This document shows positions 1 to 6,068 of a stretch of 10,850 nt of DNA, in pieces. The DNA lies in assembly GCA_028719265.1 (NCBI GenBank), contig JAQUKF010000031.1, positions 1 to 10,850 on the forward strand. Reading direction: 5' to 3'. How positions within the stretch are numbered: the stretch's first letter is position 1; every line of letters begins with the position of its first letter. The DNA is from Candidatus Omnitrophota bacterium. GTDB lineage: Bacteria; Omnitrophota; Gorgyraeia; Gygaellales; Profunditerraquicolaceae. The notes beneath the pieces were generated by a model. That model saw nothing but the letters and a program-made list of their open reading frames with translations. It did not search any database and had not been told where the DNA came from. Made by a program: the position numbers and the translations under genes.

Positions 1-609
1 GCGGTAATCAGCCTTGATCTTCTCCAGCATCTTGAAAGAATGCTGAAGGCGTGAGTCAAAGTTGGTGACCAGGACGCGGAAATCCACCTTGTGGCCGAGC
101 CTTTCCTGGACCAGGTCGATGATACTGGTAAGCTGACTTAGTCCTTCCAGAGAGAACCTGCTGGCCTCTACCGGTATGATCGTTTCGTTCGCCGAGCGGA
201 TGGCATTGATCGTAAGTATCCCCAGGTTAGGCGGACAGTCGATCAGTATGTAGTCATAATTACTCTTGAAATCGCTCAGAATGTCGCAGAGCCGGCTTTC
301 ACGGCCGATCTCTCCGCTTAACTCCTGCTCTAAGGTGCTTAAGATAAGGTTGGACGGGGCGATGTCGAAATTCTCTCCCAGGTTCTGGATGATCTCGTCC
401 AGCCGGCATTTCTTGTGCGTGATCTTGGAAAGGACGTTATAAATACTTAAGTCTGATTTGATATTCAGCCCGCTGGTTGCGTGCGCCTGCGGATCAAGGT
501 CGATGAGCAGTACTTTGCGGTCATTGGCCGCCAGGGCCGCCGCCAAATTTATGGACGTGGTCGTTTTGCCGCAGCCGCCTTTTTGATTGGCAATCGCTAT
601 GATACGCAT
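1..609 (-). CDS. parA: ParA/Soj-family chromosome-partitioning ATPase (3' end outside window)
   Basis: ParA/MinD P-loop ATPase. These proteins dimerise on ATP, bind DNA nonspecifically and move or position ParB-bound DNA or other cargo. The first 203 residues are visible; the family is usually about 250-270 aa, so some 50-60 residues are missing past the window edge. Visible motifs are the deviant Walker A KGGCGKTT at residues 10-17 with signature Lys10 and catalytic Lys15, the switch I-like LLIDLDPQA at 34-42, and Walker B ILIDCPPNLG at 121-130. The start is supported by an AAGGAGG Shine-Dalgarno seven bases upstream (617-623). It lies 21 bp after the membrane-protein gene, so the two are probably cotranscribed. 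With no ParB visible, a chromosomal Soj and an orphan ParA that positions other cargo both remain possible. The family call is secure; the cargo is not. Confidence 0.95.
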   Translation of the reverse strand, partial: MRIIAIANQKGGCGKTTTSINLAAALAANDRKVLLIDLDPQAHATSGLNIKSDLSIYNVLSKITHKKCRLDEIIQNLGENFDIAPSNLILSTLEQELSGEIGRESRLCDILSDFKSNYDYILIDCPPNLGILTINAIRSANETIIPVEASRFSLEGLSQLTSIIDLVQERLGHKVDFRVLVTNFDSRLQHSFKMLEKIKADYR

Positions 610-630
610 GGCGCTTCCTCCTTAAAAGAT

Positions 631-1203
631 TTATTTATCTATCCTTATGTTATCTATATAAACGATACCCGATTTTTCTTTGGCATTCCATTCCTCGACA
701 CTGAAGGATAATGTTTTCATCTGGTCCCAGCTGTTGATCCTGGCGAAACGCGCCAGGTCTATCGTGTGGTTTGTCCATTTTCCCGCGACATCTTTTATAT
801 AGACTTCCGCTTTTTCGTTGAAGCGGTTGACAAATTCTATCTTCAGGGCGAGCGTATCTTTGGGATTTCCTTTTCTTGCTGAAAAGCTCAAGGTCTTGTA
901 TTTTGAAAGGTTTAAGTGTTTGAGTTCCAGCGAGAAGGTCTCTTTCTTCGCGGGATCGAAATTAAAATTCAGTTTCGCCGCATCCTGGTAGAGAAATAAC
1001 GAAGTTAAGGTCTTCTGGTTGCGGTAATTAAGATGCGAGTAAGCCGCTCCGCTGCCCAAGCCCAAGATCAGGAGTAGTCCGACGAGGATTGTGTTGCGGA
1101 TCGGTTTCGGATACGGCTTTGACCTTCTTTTTTTCTTTGACGATTTAGAAGAGGCATCCAGGTATATATTTGCCAGATGCTCGTATATTTCTTTTTTGTC
1201 CAT
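631..1203 (-). CDS. Single-pass membrane protein with extracytoplasmic carbohydrate-binding-like beta-sandwich
   Basis: 190 aa, not a named family that I recognise with certainty. Residues 1-35 are a cytoplasmic tail rich in Lys/Arg (KSSKKKRRSK at 20-29). Residues 37-56 (NTILVGLLLILGLGSGAA) are one hydrophobic segment with positive charge on its N side, predicting a type II anchor with the C-terminus outside the cytoplasm. Residues 75-190 alternate hydrophobic and polar residues in beta-strand fashion, with the pattern LKHLNLSKYKTLSFSARKG, then GKWTNHTIDLARFA, then SGIVYIDNIRID. That layout resembles galactose-binding/CBM11-like jelly-roll domains, whose last strand typically reads YIDDI. No catalytic residues are evident. 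It has no Shine-Dalgarno; a near-consensus promoter places the transcript start about 4 nt before the ATG, suggesting a leaderless mRNA. parA follows after 21 bp. The binding role is inferred from fold pattern only. Confidence 0.8.
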   Translation of the reverse strand: MDKKEIYEHLANIYLDASSKSSKKKRRSKPYPKPIRNTILVGLLLILGLGSGAAYSHLNYRNQKTLTSLFLYQDAAKLNFNFDPAKKETFSLELKHLNLSKYKTLSFSARKGNPKDTLALKIEFVNRFNEKAEVYIKDVAGKWTNHTIDLARFARINSWDQMKTLSFSVEEWNAKEKSGIVYIDNIRIDK

Positions 1204-1213
1204 TTGAAGTTAT

Positions 1214-1242
1214 TTTATAACATAAAACCCTAACTGTGTCAA
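1214..1242 (-). promoter_or_regulatory. Sigma-70 promoter for the membrane protein-parA unit
   Basis: On the minus strand there is a perfect -35 TTGACA (1237-1242), a 17-bp spacer and -10 TATAAA (1214-1219). The predicted transcript start is near 1207, four bases before the ATG at 1203. The -35 box overlaps the GH57 stop codon. A 7-bp inverted repeat, AAACCCT (1225-1231) with AGGGTTT (1242-1248), spans the -35 box and spacer. It could be an operator or a weak GH57 terminator, since it is followed by TTAT on the minus strand. Confidence 0.75.
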
Positions 1243-2771
1243 GGGTTTAGATAAGACGGAGCTTCCTGATCGATGAGCTTGTAAAAATTCTTCAGATGTA
1301 ATCTGAAAAGGCGGTCAAATGACCCATCCGGGTCTTCGCCTGCCCACCAGAACCAGTCGCTTCCTTCAAGTATCTGCATTTGTTTTATAGCCATCTCTTG
1401 CGCGGCCCTTGTTTTTTCCAAAGCTTTCCTGGCATCCCGTAGCCACTCCCAGTATTTTACCTTTTCGGAGTTTCCTATCCATTTGCCGAATTCGCCGTAG
1501 ATCCAGGAGCCGGCGCTTAAGCGCTTGATCTTATTTTGCGCAGGGTTAGATTCCAAATATTCGTCTATGGTTACCGTTTTGACAAAATCACTCTCAGAAA
1601 TGCGTTGGTAGAATAATCCCAGGAAGTCATGTCCGTCATTGCGGAAAAATTCCCAGGCGTTCTCTCCGTCCATGGCGATGGTAAGCAGGATATCCCTGTT
1701 CTTAAAGGCCTTGTTGATATTTTCCAGGTGCCCCATGAAATTGTTTACCGCCTCGGTTTCCTTCATCCCGTGGTAGTTAAACCCGATCAGGTCTGAAAGG
1801 TTGCGGTCGCGGAAGACTATGTTTAATTCCCCGTCTTTTCTTTTTAACAAATGCGGCTGATAAAGCAGTGTGGTATCACGTTTTTTTATTTTTAGAGACT
1901 TAAAAAGTATGGCTTCGTCTGTTATGATCCATTTTATCCCGCTTTGGATGATAAAGGGAAGGATGTGCTCGCTGACTGCTTCTTCGGACGGCCACATCCC
2001 CTTTGGGGATGATCCGAATCTCTGCCGGTAGAATTCCACTGCGTCTTCTATCTGTTTTTTTGCGTCAAGCGGGTAGCTGAATTCATTTTTGGGAAGGACA
2101 GTCTTTTTGTTGGCCTCCTTTGCTATGTTTGTGCTGTATAGTAAGGGTAATATGGGGTGGTAATAAGGGGTAACGCTTATCCCTATTTGGTTATTATCTT
2201 TATAAAGGCGGTAGGCGGGGATGATCTCTTTTAATATCAGAAGCTGTTTTTCCAGGATTAGAAGCTTATCTTCTTCGTTGAAAAACCTCTCTTTGTCCGC
2301 CACCCTTTTTAATTCCGGGATATTCCGGCGGAATGACGGATCTATCCAAGCCAGGTTAAAATAAACCTGCAGGTCAAGGTAGTCCTGTACAGAGAACTCC
2401 CCTCTCCTCTGTTTCTTTAGGAAGAGTTCGTAATAACGCGGGAAGGTAGCAATTACCTTTTCTCTGTTTATGGAAAAGAAATTCTGGAGAATAAAGTCTT
2501 TGTCGGCACCGGTCAATTCAGCAGCGGGTTTCCTGGTGAATTCGCTGAATTTATCTTTTACCAGGCCCCTGTTGTAATCCTCTATTTGTTCGAATAACGA
2601 CGGGACAACATTGAATGTCTGCTTTATCTTCGGGAATTTATCGAGTATCTGCACCATGTCCAGGTAGTCCTTTACTCCGTGCAGCCTTACCCATGGCAGG
2701 TCGCTCTCCTGTGTCAGGAGGTTTTTGTAATAAGGCTGGTGCATATGGAAGATAAAAGCGAGATTTATCAT
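1239..2771 (-). CDS. Glycoside hydrolase family 57 (alpha-amylase/glucanotransferase-like)
   Basis: 510-aa cytoplasmic enzyme without a signal peptide. GH57 enzymes hydrolyse, transfer or branch alpha-glucans by a retaining mechanism on a (beta/alpha)7 barrel. Visible motifs in order: FHMHQPYY at residues 8-15 (the N-terminal histidine motif of GH57), TPYYHPILPLL at 201-211, GMWPSEEAVS at 258-267 holding the predicted nucleophile Glu263, AMDGENAWEFF at 366-376 holding the predicted acid/base Asp368, and GSWIYGEFGKWIG at 421-433. The C-terminal GSDWFWWAGED at 470-480 is typical of longer amylopullulanase-like GH57 proteins. Exact specificity (amylase, 4-alpha-glucanotransferase, branching) cannot be read from the motifs. 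The gene is isolated from the upstream porin by a strong terminator, and its ATG has no clear Shine-Dalgarno in the 48-bp gap. A reliable promoter there is not visible either, so expression may rely on read-through or an atypical signal. Confidence 0.93.
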   Translation of the reverse strand: MINLAFIFHMHQPYYKNLLTQESDLPWVRLHGVKDYLDMVQILDKFPKIKQTFNVVPSLFEQIEDYNRGLVKDKFSEFTRKPAAELTGADKDFILQNFFSINREKVIATFPRYYELFLKKQRRGEFSVQDYLDLQVYFNLAWIDPSFRRNIPELKRVADKERFFNEEDKLLILEKQLLILKEIIPAYRLYKDNNQIGISVTPYYHPILPLLYSTNIAKEANKKTVLPKNEFSYPLDAKKQIEDAVEFYRQRFGSSPKGMWPSEEAVSEHILPFIIQSGIKWIITDEAILFKSLKIKKRDTTLLYQPHLLKRKDGELNIVFRDRNLSDLIGFNYHGMKETEAVNNFMGHLENINKAFKNRDILLTIAMDGENAWEFFRNDGHDFLGLFYQRISESDFVKTVTIDEYLESNPAQNKIKRLSAGSWIYGEFGKWIGNSEKVKYWEWLRDARKALEKTRAAQEMAIKQMQILEGSDWFWWAGEDPDGSFDRLFRLHLKNFYKLIDQEAPSYLNP

Positions 2772-2819
2772 ATTTGAGCGGGAAAGATTATTAAGTTTTC
2801 GAAGAAAACACTCTTTATT

Positions 2820-2859
2820 AAAAAACCCTCGGGAGGTTTTTTAAGCCTCCCGAGGGTTT
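2820..2859 (-). terminator. Intrinsic (rho-independent) terminator of the porin transcript
   Basis: A 14-bp perfect inverted repeat pairs 2823-2836 with 2846-2859 around a 9-nt loop. It is followed on the minus strand by six T residues (2820-2825, partly shared with the stem base). It begins 21 bp after the porin stop codon. It is the only canonical intrinsic terminator I see in the window. Confidence 0.92.
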
Positions 2860-2880
2860 GGTATTTCTACATCGGTTATT

Positions 2881-4233
2881 TTAGAAGGTAACCTTCATTG
2901 AGCCGATCAACTGTTGTGCTACCTTGTTGTCATTCGTTACGCTTATTGCATTGCCTGCCCTGAATATACCTCCGGTTAAACCAAACTGCACATCTTCGGT
3001 ATAGTCATAGGTAACAGTTGCGTCTAATGCGTCACCAAGGTGTGATTTACCGGTATATGTAGTATTGAGATACCTGCTTGAACTGTCGTAATAACCAGGA
3101 CTTGCTAATGTATCACCAGCGTTTGCTTTGGCAACATCATAGTATCCGTAAACAGCTGAAATGGTAACATCCTCAACCGGTTTACAGCTTGCCTTGATGT
3201 TGAGTGCGCTCATATTGCTCATAGGTAAGAGCGCATAGACTATATTGTTAAGCCTCTGGCTGTAGAACATTGGATCCCAGCCGTTATTTGAGGTTTTACC
3301 AGATCCACTATTGCTTTCGCCACCAGAAAGATAGGTATAGGAAGCGCCAACCATAGGTGTCATCTTTACATTGGCAAAGGTGTAATCTGCCATTGCCTGT
3401 AAAGCCCAAGCGTCATGGTTCTTTTGGTTAGCAGTGGCAGTATTTTTACCAAATTGATAGGCAGCTTCTAACGAGGTTGACAAATTCTCAATCGGTGTAG
3501 CGGAAATCAAGGTACCGATCGTATTGACTTTATCCGCTCTGCTTGTGGATACAGTGCTATCAATATTGTTGTCTTTCTTGAACCAGTAATAACCGGAAAT
3601 ATTCACTTTTGAATTTATGGAATATGTAGCGTTAATACCGGTTAAGCTGACAGTATTCCTGTCTATTGTGTTATTCTGTTTCACCTGGGCATAAACTAGG
3701 TCAATTACCAAGGGATCATAATCTAAGGTTGCGCGGATCGCGTCGAATGCGCTTCTCTCAGACAGATCTGTAGGTATATTGGTTGTTCCGGTTGCGGCTC
3801 CTGATTCTCCAATAATTAAACCATTGCCGAATTTTATCTCCTGGCGGCCTACAGTTAAGGTTAAAGGAGAATACAAGAACTCTTTTAAGGTAACATAGGC
3901 AAGATCCAAATCGATCTCTGTTGAGTTTGAACCGCTGGCATTGGTGTCATTCTGTCCGTTCCAGATCCTTTCATTGATCAATCTTACTGTGGCTGAAACA
4001 TTGTCCGTAAGATCGGCATCAATGCGTACTCTTGTCTGGGTCATGATGAAGTTCTGCTTCAACACGCTGTTGTCACCAGGGTCCGAATTGGTCAATCCGA
4101 AATGACGTCTTGCGACACCGCTCATGAGGATGTCACCGCTTACCTTCACGTTCTGTACTTCTGCGTAGGCAGGGCTGAATGCCAACCCGGCTACCAAAGC
4201 AAGCGCTATTGCAACTATCAAGCGTTTACTCAT
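2881..4233 (-). CDS. Outer-membrane porin-like beta-barrel protein
   Basis: 450 aa. Residues 1-24 are a classical Sec signal peptide: N-terminal MSKR, a hydrophobic core IVAIALALVAGLAF, and signal peptidase I site AYA after residue 24. The mature part is a run of amphipathic beta-strands, for example VRIDADLTDNVSATVRLINERI, EIDLDLAYVTLKEF and PLTLTVGRQEIKFGNGLIIGE. It ends in MKVTF, a C-terminal Phe as expected for BAM-assembled barrels. The VGRQEIKFGNG stretch resembles alginate-export-type porins, so diffusion of sugars or small anionic solutes is plausible but unproven. The start is fixed by an AGGAGG-rich Shine-Dalgarno (4241-4250), seven bases before the ATG. The gene has its own strong promoter, about 105 nt of 5' UTR with a hairpin, and its own terminator, so it is probably a highly expressed monocistron. 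Confidence 0.88.
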   Translation of the reverse strand: MSKRLIVAIALALVAGLAFSPAYAEVQNVKVSGDILMSGVARRHFGLTNSDPGDNSVLKQNFIMTQTRVRIDADLTDNVSATVRLINERIWNGQNDTNASGSNSTEIDLDLAYVTLKEFLYSPLTLTVGRQEIKFGNGLIIGESGAATGTTNIPTDLSERSAFDAIRATLDYDPLVIDLVYAQVKQNNTIDRNTVSLTGINATYSINSKVNISGYYWFKKDNNIDSTVSTSRADKVNTIGTLISATPIENLSTSLEAAYQFGKNTATANQKNHDAWALQAMADYTFANVKMTPMVGASYTYLSGGESNSGSGKTSNNGWDPMFYSQRLNNIVYALLPMSNMSALNIKASCKPVEDVTISAVYGYYDVAKANAGDTLASPGYYDSSSRYLNTTYTGKSHLGDALDATVTYDYTEDVQFGLTGGIFRAGNAISVTNDNKVAQQLIGSMKVTF

Positions 4234-4279
4234 TTTCTTACTCCTCCTTTTTGTTAACTGTGATGGATATATGGATTAA

Positions 4280-4305
4280 CTAGGCGAATAAACATTATTG
4301 CCTAG
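4280..4305 (-). promoter_or_regulatory. Hairpin in the porin 5' UTR
   Basis: CTAGGC (4280-4285) pairs with GCCTAG (4300-4305), and AATAA (4287-4291) with TTATT (4295-4299). There is a single bulged base at 4286 and a 3-nt loop. It lies between the predicted promoter and the Shine-Dalgarno, about 30 nt upstream of the latter. It may act as an mRNA-stabilising stem, a protein operator or an sRNA target; the sequence alone does not decide. Confidence 0.5.
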
Positions 4306-4346
4306 GATAATTTTCCAAATTTTTTCCATCAGTAACTTTAAAACTT

Positions 4347-4374
4347 ATTTTACCTATAACTCTTTAAATGTCAA
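4347..4374 (-). promoter_or_regulatory. Sigma-70 promoter of the porin gene
   Basis: Minus-strand -35 TTGACA (4369-4374), a 16-bp spacer and -10 TAAAAT (4347-4352). The predicted start of transcription is near 4340, giving about 105 nt of untranslated leader. It lies in the gap between the lipoprotein stop (4392) and the porin ATG (4233). Confidence 0.75.
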
Positions 4375-4391
4375 GAGATTTTTGCTCTTCC

Positions 4392-4862
4392 CTATTTTAC
4401 AGGGGTCCTGGATTTCTTGGCTCCGACCTGGGATTTTGGGCCCAAGGAGATGGTTATGATAATGGTGCTTCCTCTTGGTTCGATATTGATGATACAACTT
4501 TCGTTTTCCCTCTCGAAGTTAAGGAGCCTCTGGCCGTACTCGACTATATTCACCAGGCTCCAGTTGTACATAGCCATTTGTTCCTTGTAGAAATAAACTA
4601 CCTGGTCGGGGGTATTCTTGCCCTGGTATTTTAATACGCCCACGCGCACGCCGGAACTCTCGAATACGTAAGATTGGGTGGGGACATTCTTGAATCCTAC
4701 GGGAACAGGCACGTCGCTGAATTTCAGCAGTGACTGCGGTTCGAGCATTCCTGGGTTGGCAGACTTTATGTCGCTGTTGCCCGAGAAGGTGGTGCAGCCC
4801 GCAAGGCAGACGGCCAGGACGCAGAGTGCTGTGGATAGAAAGAACGGTTTCGCAAGTTTCAT
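4392..4862 (-). CDS. Conserved lipoprotein of unknown function
   Basis: 156 aa. The N-terminus MKLAKPFFLSTALCVLAVCLAGC is a lipoprotein signal with lipobox LAGC at residues 20-23, so Cys23 would be acylated and the mature protein tethered to a membrane. With Thr-Thr at +2/+3 there is no Asp retention signal, which favours the outer membrane in systems using Lol sorting. The mature part has a flexible linker (25-42) and a compact alpha/beta region: LLKFSDVPVPVGFK, then GVRVGVLKYQGKNTPDQVVYFYKEQMAMYNWSLVN, then ESCIINIEPRGSTIIITISL, ending in a basic tail (KKSRTPVK). I do not recognise an enzymatic motif. AAGGAGG sits about 5 bases before the ATG, and the start overlaps the PHP-gene stop as ATGA, so translation is probably coupled. 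Function unknown. Confidence 0.87.
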   Translation of the reverse strand: MKLAKPFFLSTALCVLAVCLAGCTTFSGNSDIKSANPGMLEPQSLLKFSDVPVPVGFKNVPTQSYVFESSGVRVGVLKYQGKNTPDQVVYFYKEQMAMYNWSLVNIVEYGQRLLNFERENESCIINIEPRGSTIIITISLGPKSQVGAKKSRTPVK

Positions 4863-5518
4863 CTTGCCTCCTTTTTAGATAGAAAAGCTCTTACATTCTC
4901 ATAGATATCTTCGATATCCGCCTGGGTAAGCCCCGAATCAAGCCCGACGCGGATCAACTCTTGCGGCGAAATTATGTCTTCGGGGCTGTGGCTGTCGTTG
5001 TTCAGGATAAGCTTGGCCCCGGATTTCTTGGCTTGTTTTATCACATGACTGTTTGTCTGGTTGTGCCCCCTGCGGCTGGTTATTTCCAGGAATATCCCGC
5101 GTTCCTTTGCCAGCCGGCTGTCCTCTTCGGAAATAAGTCCGGGGTGAGCCAGTATATCTATATCGGCCATCAAGGCCAGGTGGTTAGTATCTTTGGTTAC
5201 CGGTTCAACCGGTGTTTCTCCGTGGGCGATAATTACCTTGATCCCCTCTTTCCTGGCGAGCTTTGCCAGGGGCTTGAATTGTTCCGGGGGCAGGTGGGTC
5301 AGTTCGATCCCCGGAAGGACCTTGATTTGGGAATCTTTGGGCCAGCGCCTGCAAAATTCTACGATCGCCCGGGAAGCCTGCCTGATATTGCTGTAATCCG
5401 CATGGTCGGTTATGGCTATTGTTTCATAGCCTTTGTCCCGGTAGCGTACCGCTACTTCCGAAGGAAGCAGGTCGCCGTCGCTTAAAAATGTGTGCGCATG
5501 CAGATTGTAATTATACAT
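4859..5518 (-). CDS. PHP-domain metal-dependent phosphoesterase
   Basis: 219 aa, made almost entirely of one PHP (polymerase and histidinol phosphatase) domain. All expected metal-ligand motifs are present in order: HAHTFLSDG with His7, His9 and Asp14; TDHADY with His39; GIELTH with Glu72; IIAHGE with His99; LAHPG with His125; and NNDSHS with Asp175 and His177. That intact set predicts a trinuclear-metal active site hydrolysing phosphomonoesters or phosphodiesters. The size fits stand-alone PHP hydrolases rather than a DNA polymerase III subunit. Histidinol phosphatase is possible, but no other his genes are nearby. No signal peptide, so it is cytoplasmic. The Shine-Dalgarno is weak (AGGA about 11 bases before the ATG). 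Its stop overlaps the lipoprotein start by 4 bp, an unusual pairing of cytosolic enzyme and lipoprotein. Substrate unknown. Confidence 0.9.
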   Translation of the reverse strand: MYNYNLHAHTFLSDGDLLPSEVAVRYRDKGYETIAITDHADYSNIRQASRAIVEFCRRWPKDSQIKVLPGIELTHLPPEQFKPLAKLARKEGIKVIIAHGETPVEPVTKDTNHLALMADIDILAHPGLISEEDSRLAKERGIFLEITSRRGHNQTNSHVIKQAKKSGAKLILNNDSHSPEDIISPQELIRVGLDSGLTQADIEDIYENVRAFLSKKEAR

Positions 5519-5670
5519 GAATTTTGTTTTCCTGGTTGCTACCTACTATATGCTAACTGCTGGAATTTAAATGCCCCTGGCAGGAATTGAGCACCCATTT
5601 TGTTTAGCGAAACACTTGTGAGTAAAGCGAACAAGTGCGAACCGTTTCTAATCTCCTGCCCTAATTTTTA
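5519..5670. other. Intergenic region between tRNA-Arg and the PHP gene
   Basis: 152 bp without a credible gene. It holds the duplicated tRNA 3' end (5571-5590) and a small hairpin with CACTTGT (5613-5619) and ACAAGTG (5631-5637) around an 11-nt loop. The short GCGAA word recurs nearby (5607-5611, 5627-5631, 5637-5641). On the minus strand the hairpin is followed by only three T residues, so it is at best a weak terminator. No convincing promoter for the PHP gene was found; a TATAGT-like -10 near 5550 lacks a good -35. Confidence 0.5.
5571..5590 (-). repeat. Second copy of the tRNA-Arg 3' end (att-like direct repeat)
   Basis: Plus-strand 5571-5587 is identical to 5670-5686, and the match extends to 20 bp with one mismatch (5588/5687). 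The repeated block is the 3' acceptor strand, the T-stem and part of the T-loop of the intact tRNA, plus one flanking base. Upstream of it on the minus strand the sequence no longer resembles the tRNA. The two copies are 99 bp apart. This matches the identity block left when an element enters a tRNA 3' end, but no integrase is present. Confidence 0.8.
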
Positions 5671-5744
5671 TGCCCCTGGCAGGAATCGAACCTGCCGCAC
5701 GCGGTTTAGGAAACCGCTGCTCTATCCTTATGAGCTACAGGGGC
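5671..5744 (-). tRNA. tRNA-Arg (anticodon CCT)
   Basis: 74 nt with a full cloverleaf. The acceptor stem GCCCCTG pairs with CAGGGGC, followed by discriminator A. The D-stem is GCTC/GAGC, and the anticodon stem GCGGT/ACCGC encloses the loop TTCCTAA. The variable region is 5 nt, and the T-stem GCAGG/CCTGC encloses TTCGATT. Anticodon CCT reads the AGG arginine codon. The CCA tail is not encoded. The 5' half is shared with the end of an overlapping GIY-YIG gene, and both halves have partial duplicates on their respective sides. It may be transcribed from the apt-side operon, since no separate promoter is obvious. Confidence 0.96.
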
Positions 5745-5981
5745 AATTACCATTCTCTTTAAAAATTCCCTTCCTGATCCAGATTTTAACTTTTTTTCTT
5801 CTTTTCTTGCTTCGTTTCTAGAATTAAGTTCTTTATAATAAAACAATTTCCAGGGTCTATAAAATCTTGTTGATTTTGTTTGTCCTGAATTATGTTCTTT
5901 AATGCGCGTATCTAACTTTGTTGTAAATCCAATATATATCCTGTTATGTTTTACCGATTTTAGGGCATAAACATAATACAC
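5706..5981 (-). CDS. GIY-YIG nuclease whose C-terminus runs into tRNA-Arg
   Basis: 91 aa with a GTG start. It is a minimal GIY-YIG domain: YVY at 3-5 (the GIY position), YIG at 16-18, catalytic Arg26 in TRIKEHNSG, His30, and metal-binding Glu57 in RNEARKEEKKLKSG. Single-domain members are nicking or cleaving endonucleases, often mobile. Codons 80-91 (APVAHKDRAAVS) and the TAA stop are the 5' half of the intact tRNA read in frame, the stop falling in the anticodon loop. The native protein is therefore essentially residues 1-79. No Shine-Dalgarno is visible and the GTG lies 10 nt from the break with the duplicated tRNA half; an in-frame TAA just upstream bars a longer product. All catalytic residues are intact, so activity is plausible. 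The end overlapping the tRNA may be only an accident of insertion. Confidence 0.85.
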   Translation of the reverse strand: MYYVYALKSVKHNRIYIGFTTKLDTRIKEHNSGQTKSTRFYRPWKLFYYKELNSRNEARKEEKKLKSGSGREFLKRMVIAPVAHKDRAAVS

Positions 5982-6004
5982 GCTAATTTATGAAACCGCT
6001 GCTC

Positions 6005-6024
6005 CCTGCCTGCCGGTAGGCAGG
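6005..6024. repeat. 20-bp palindromic repeat, copy 1
   Basis: CCTGCCTGCCGGTAGGCAGG is a 10+10 inverted repeat with one mismatched pair and no loop, inserted at the D-loop/D-stem boundary of the half-tRNA. It shares 16 of 20 bases with the copy at 6029-6048. Confidence 0.85.
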
Positions 6025-6028
6025 TATC

Positions 6029-6048
6029 TCTACCTGTCGGTAGACAGG
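6029..6048. repeat. 20-bp palindromic repeat, copy 2
   Basis: TCTACCTGTCGGTAGACAGG can fold with CCTGTC and GACAGG around GGTA. It is inserted in the D-loop of the half-tRNA, 4 bp (TATC, original tRNA sequence) from copy 1. The four differences from copy 1 include a matched pair of changes in the stem (C to T at 6037 and G to A at 6044), which keeps the palindrome. Confidence 0.85.
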
Positions 6049-6068
6049 CTTATGAGCTACAGGGGCAA

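Noticed and set aside
2795..2809. Small inverted repeat GTTTTC-gaa-GAAAAC upstream of GH57
   Set aside because: Six A/T-rich base pairs in A/T-rich DNA are easily expected by chance. No promoter boxes are convincingly placed around it.
5613..5637. Terminator for tRNA-Arg
   Set aside because: The 7-bp stem has an 11-nt loop and only TTT after it, too weak to call. It is noted only as a hairpin in the intergenic entry.
6005..6048. CRISPR repeats
   Set aside because: Only two 20-bp palindromes 4 bp apart, with no spacer-length intervals and no cas genes. The intervening bases are tRNA sequence.
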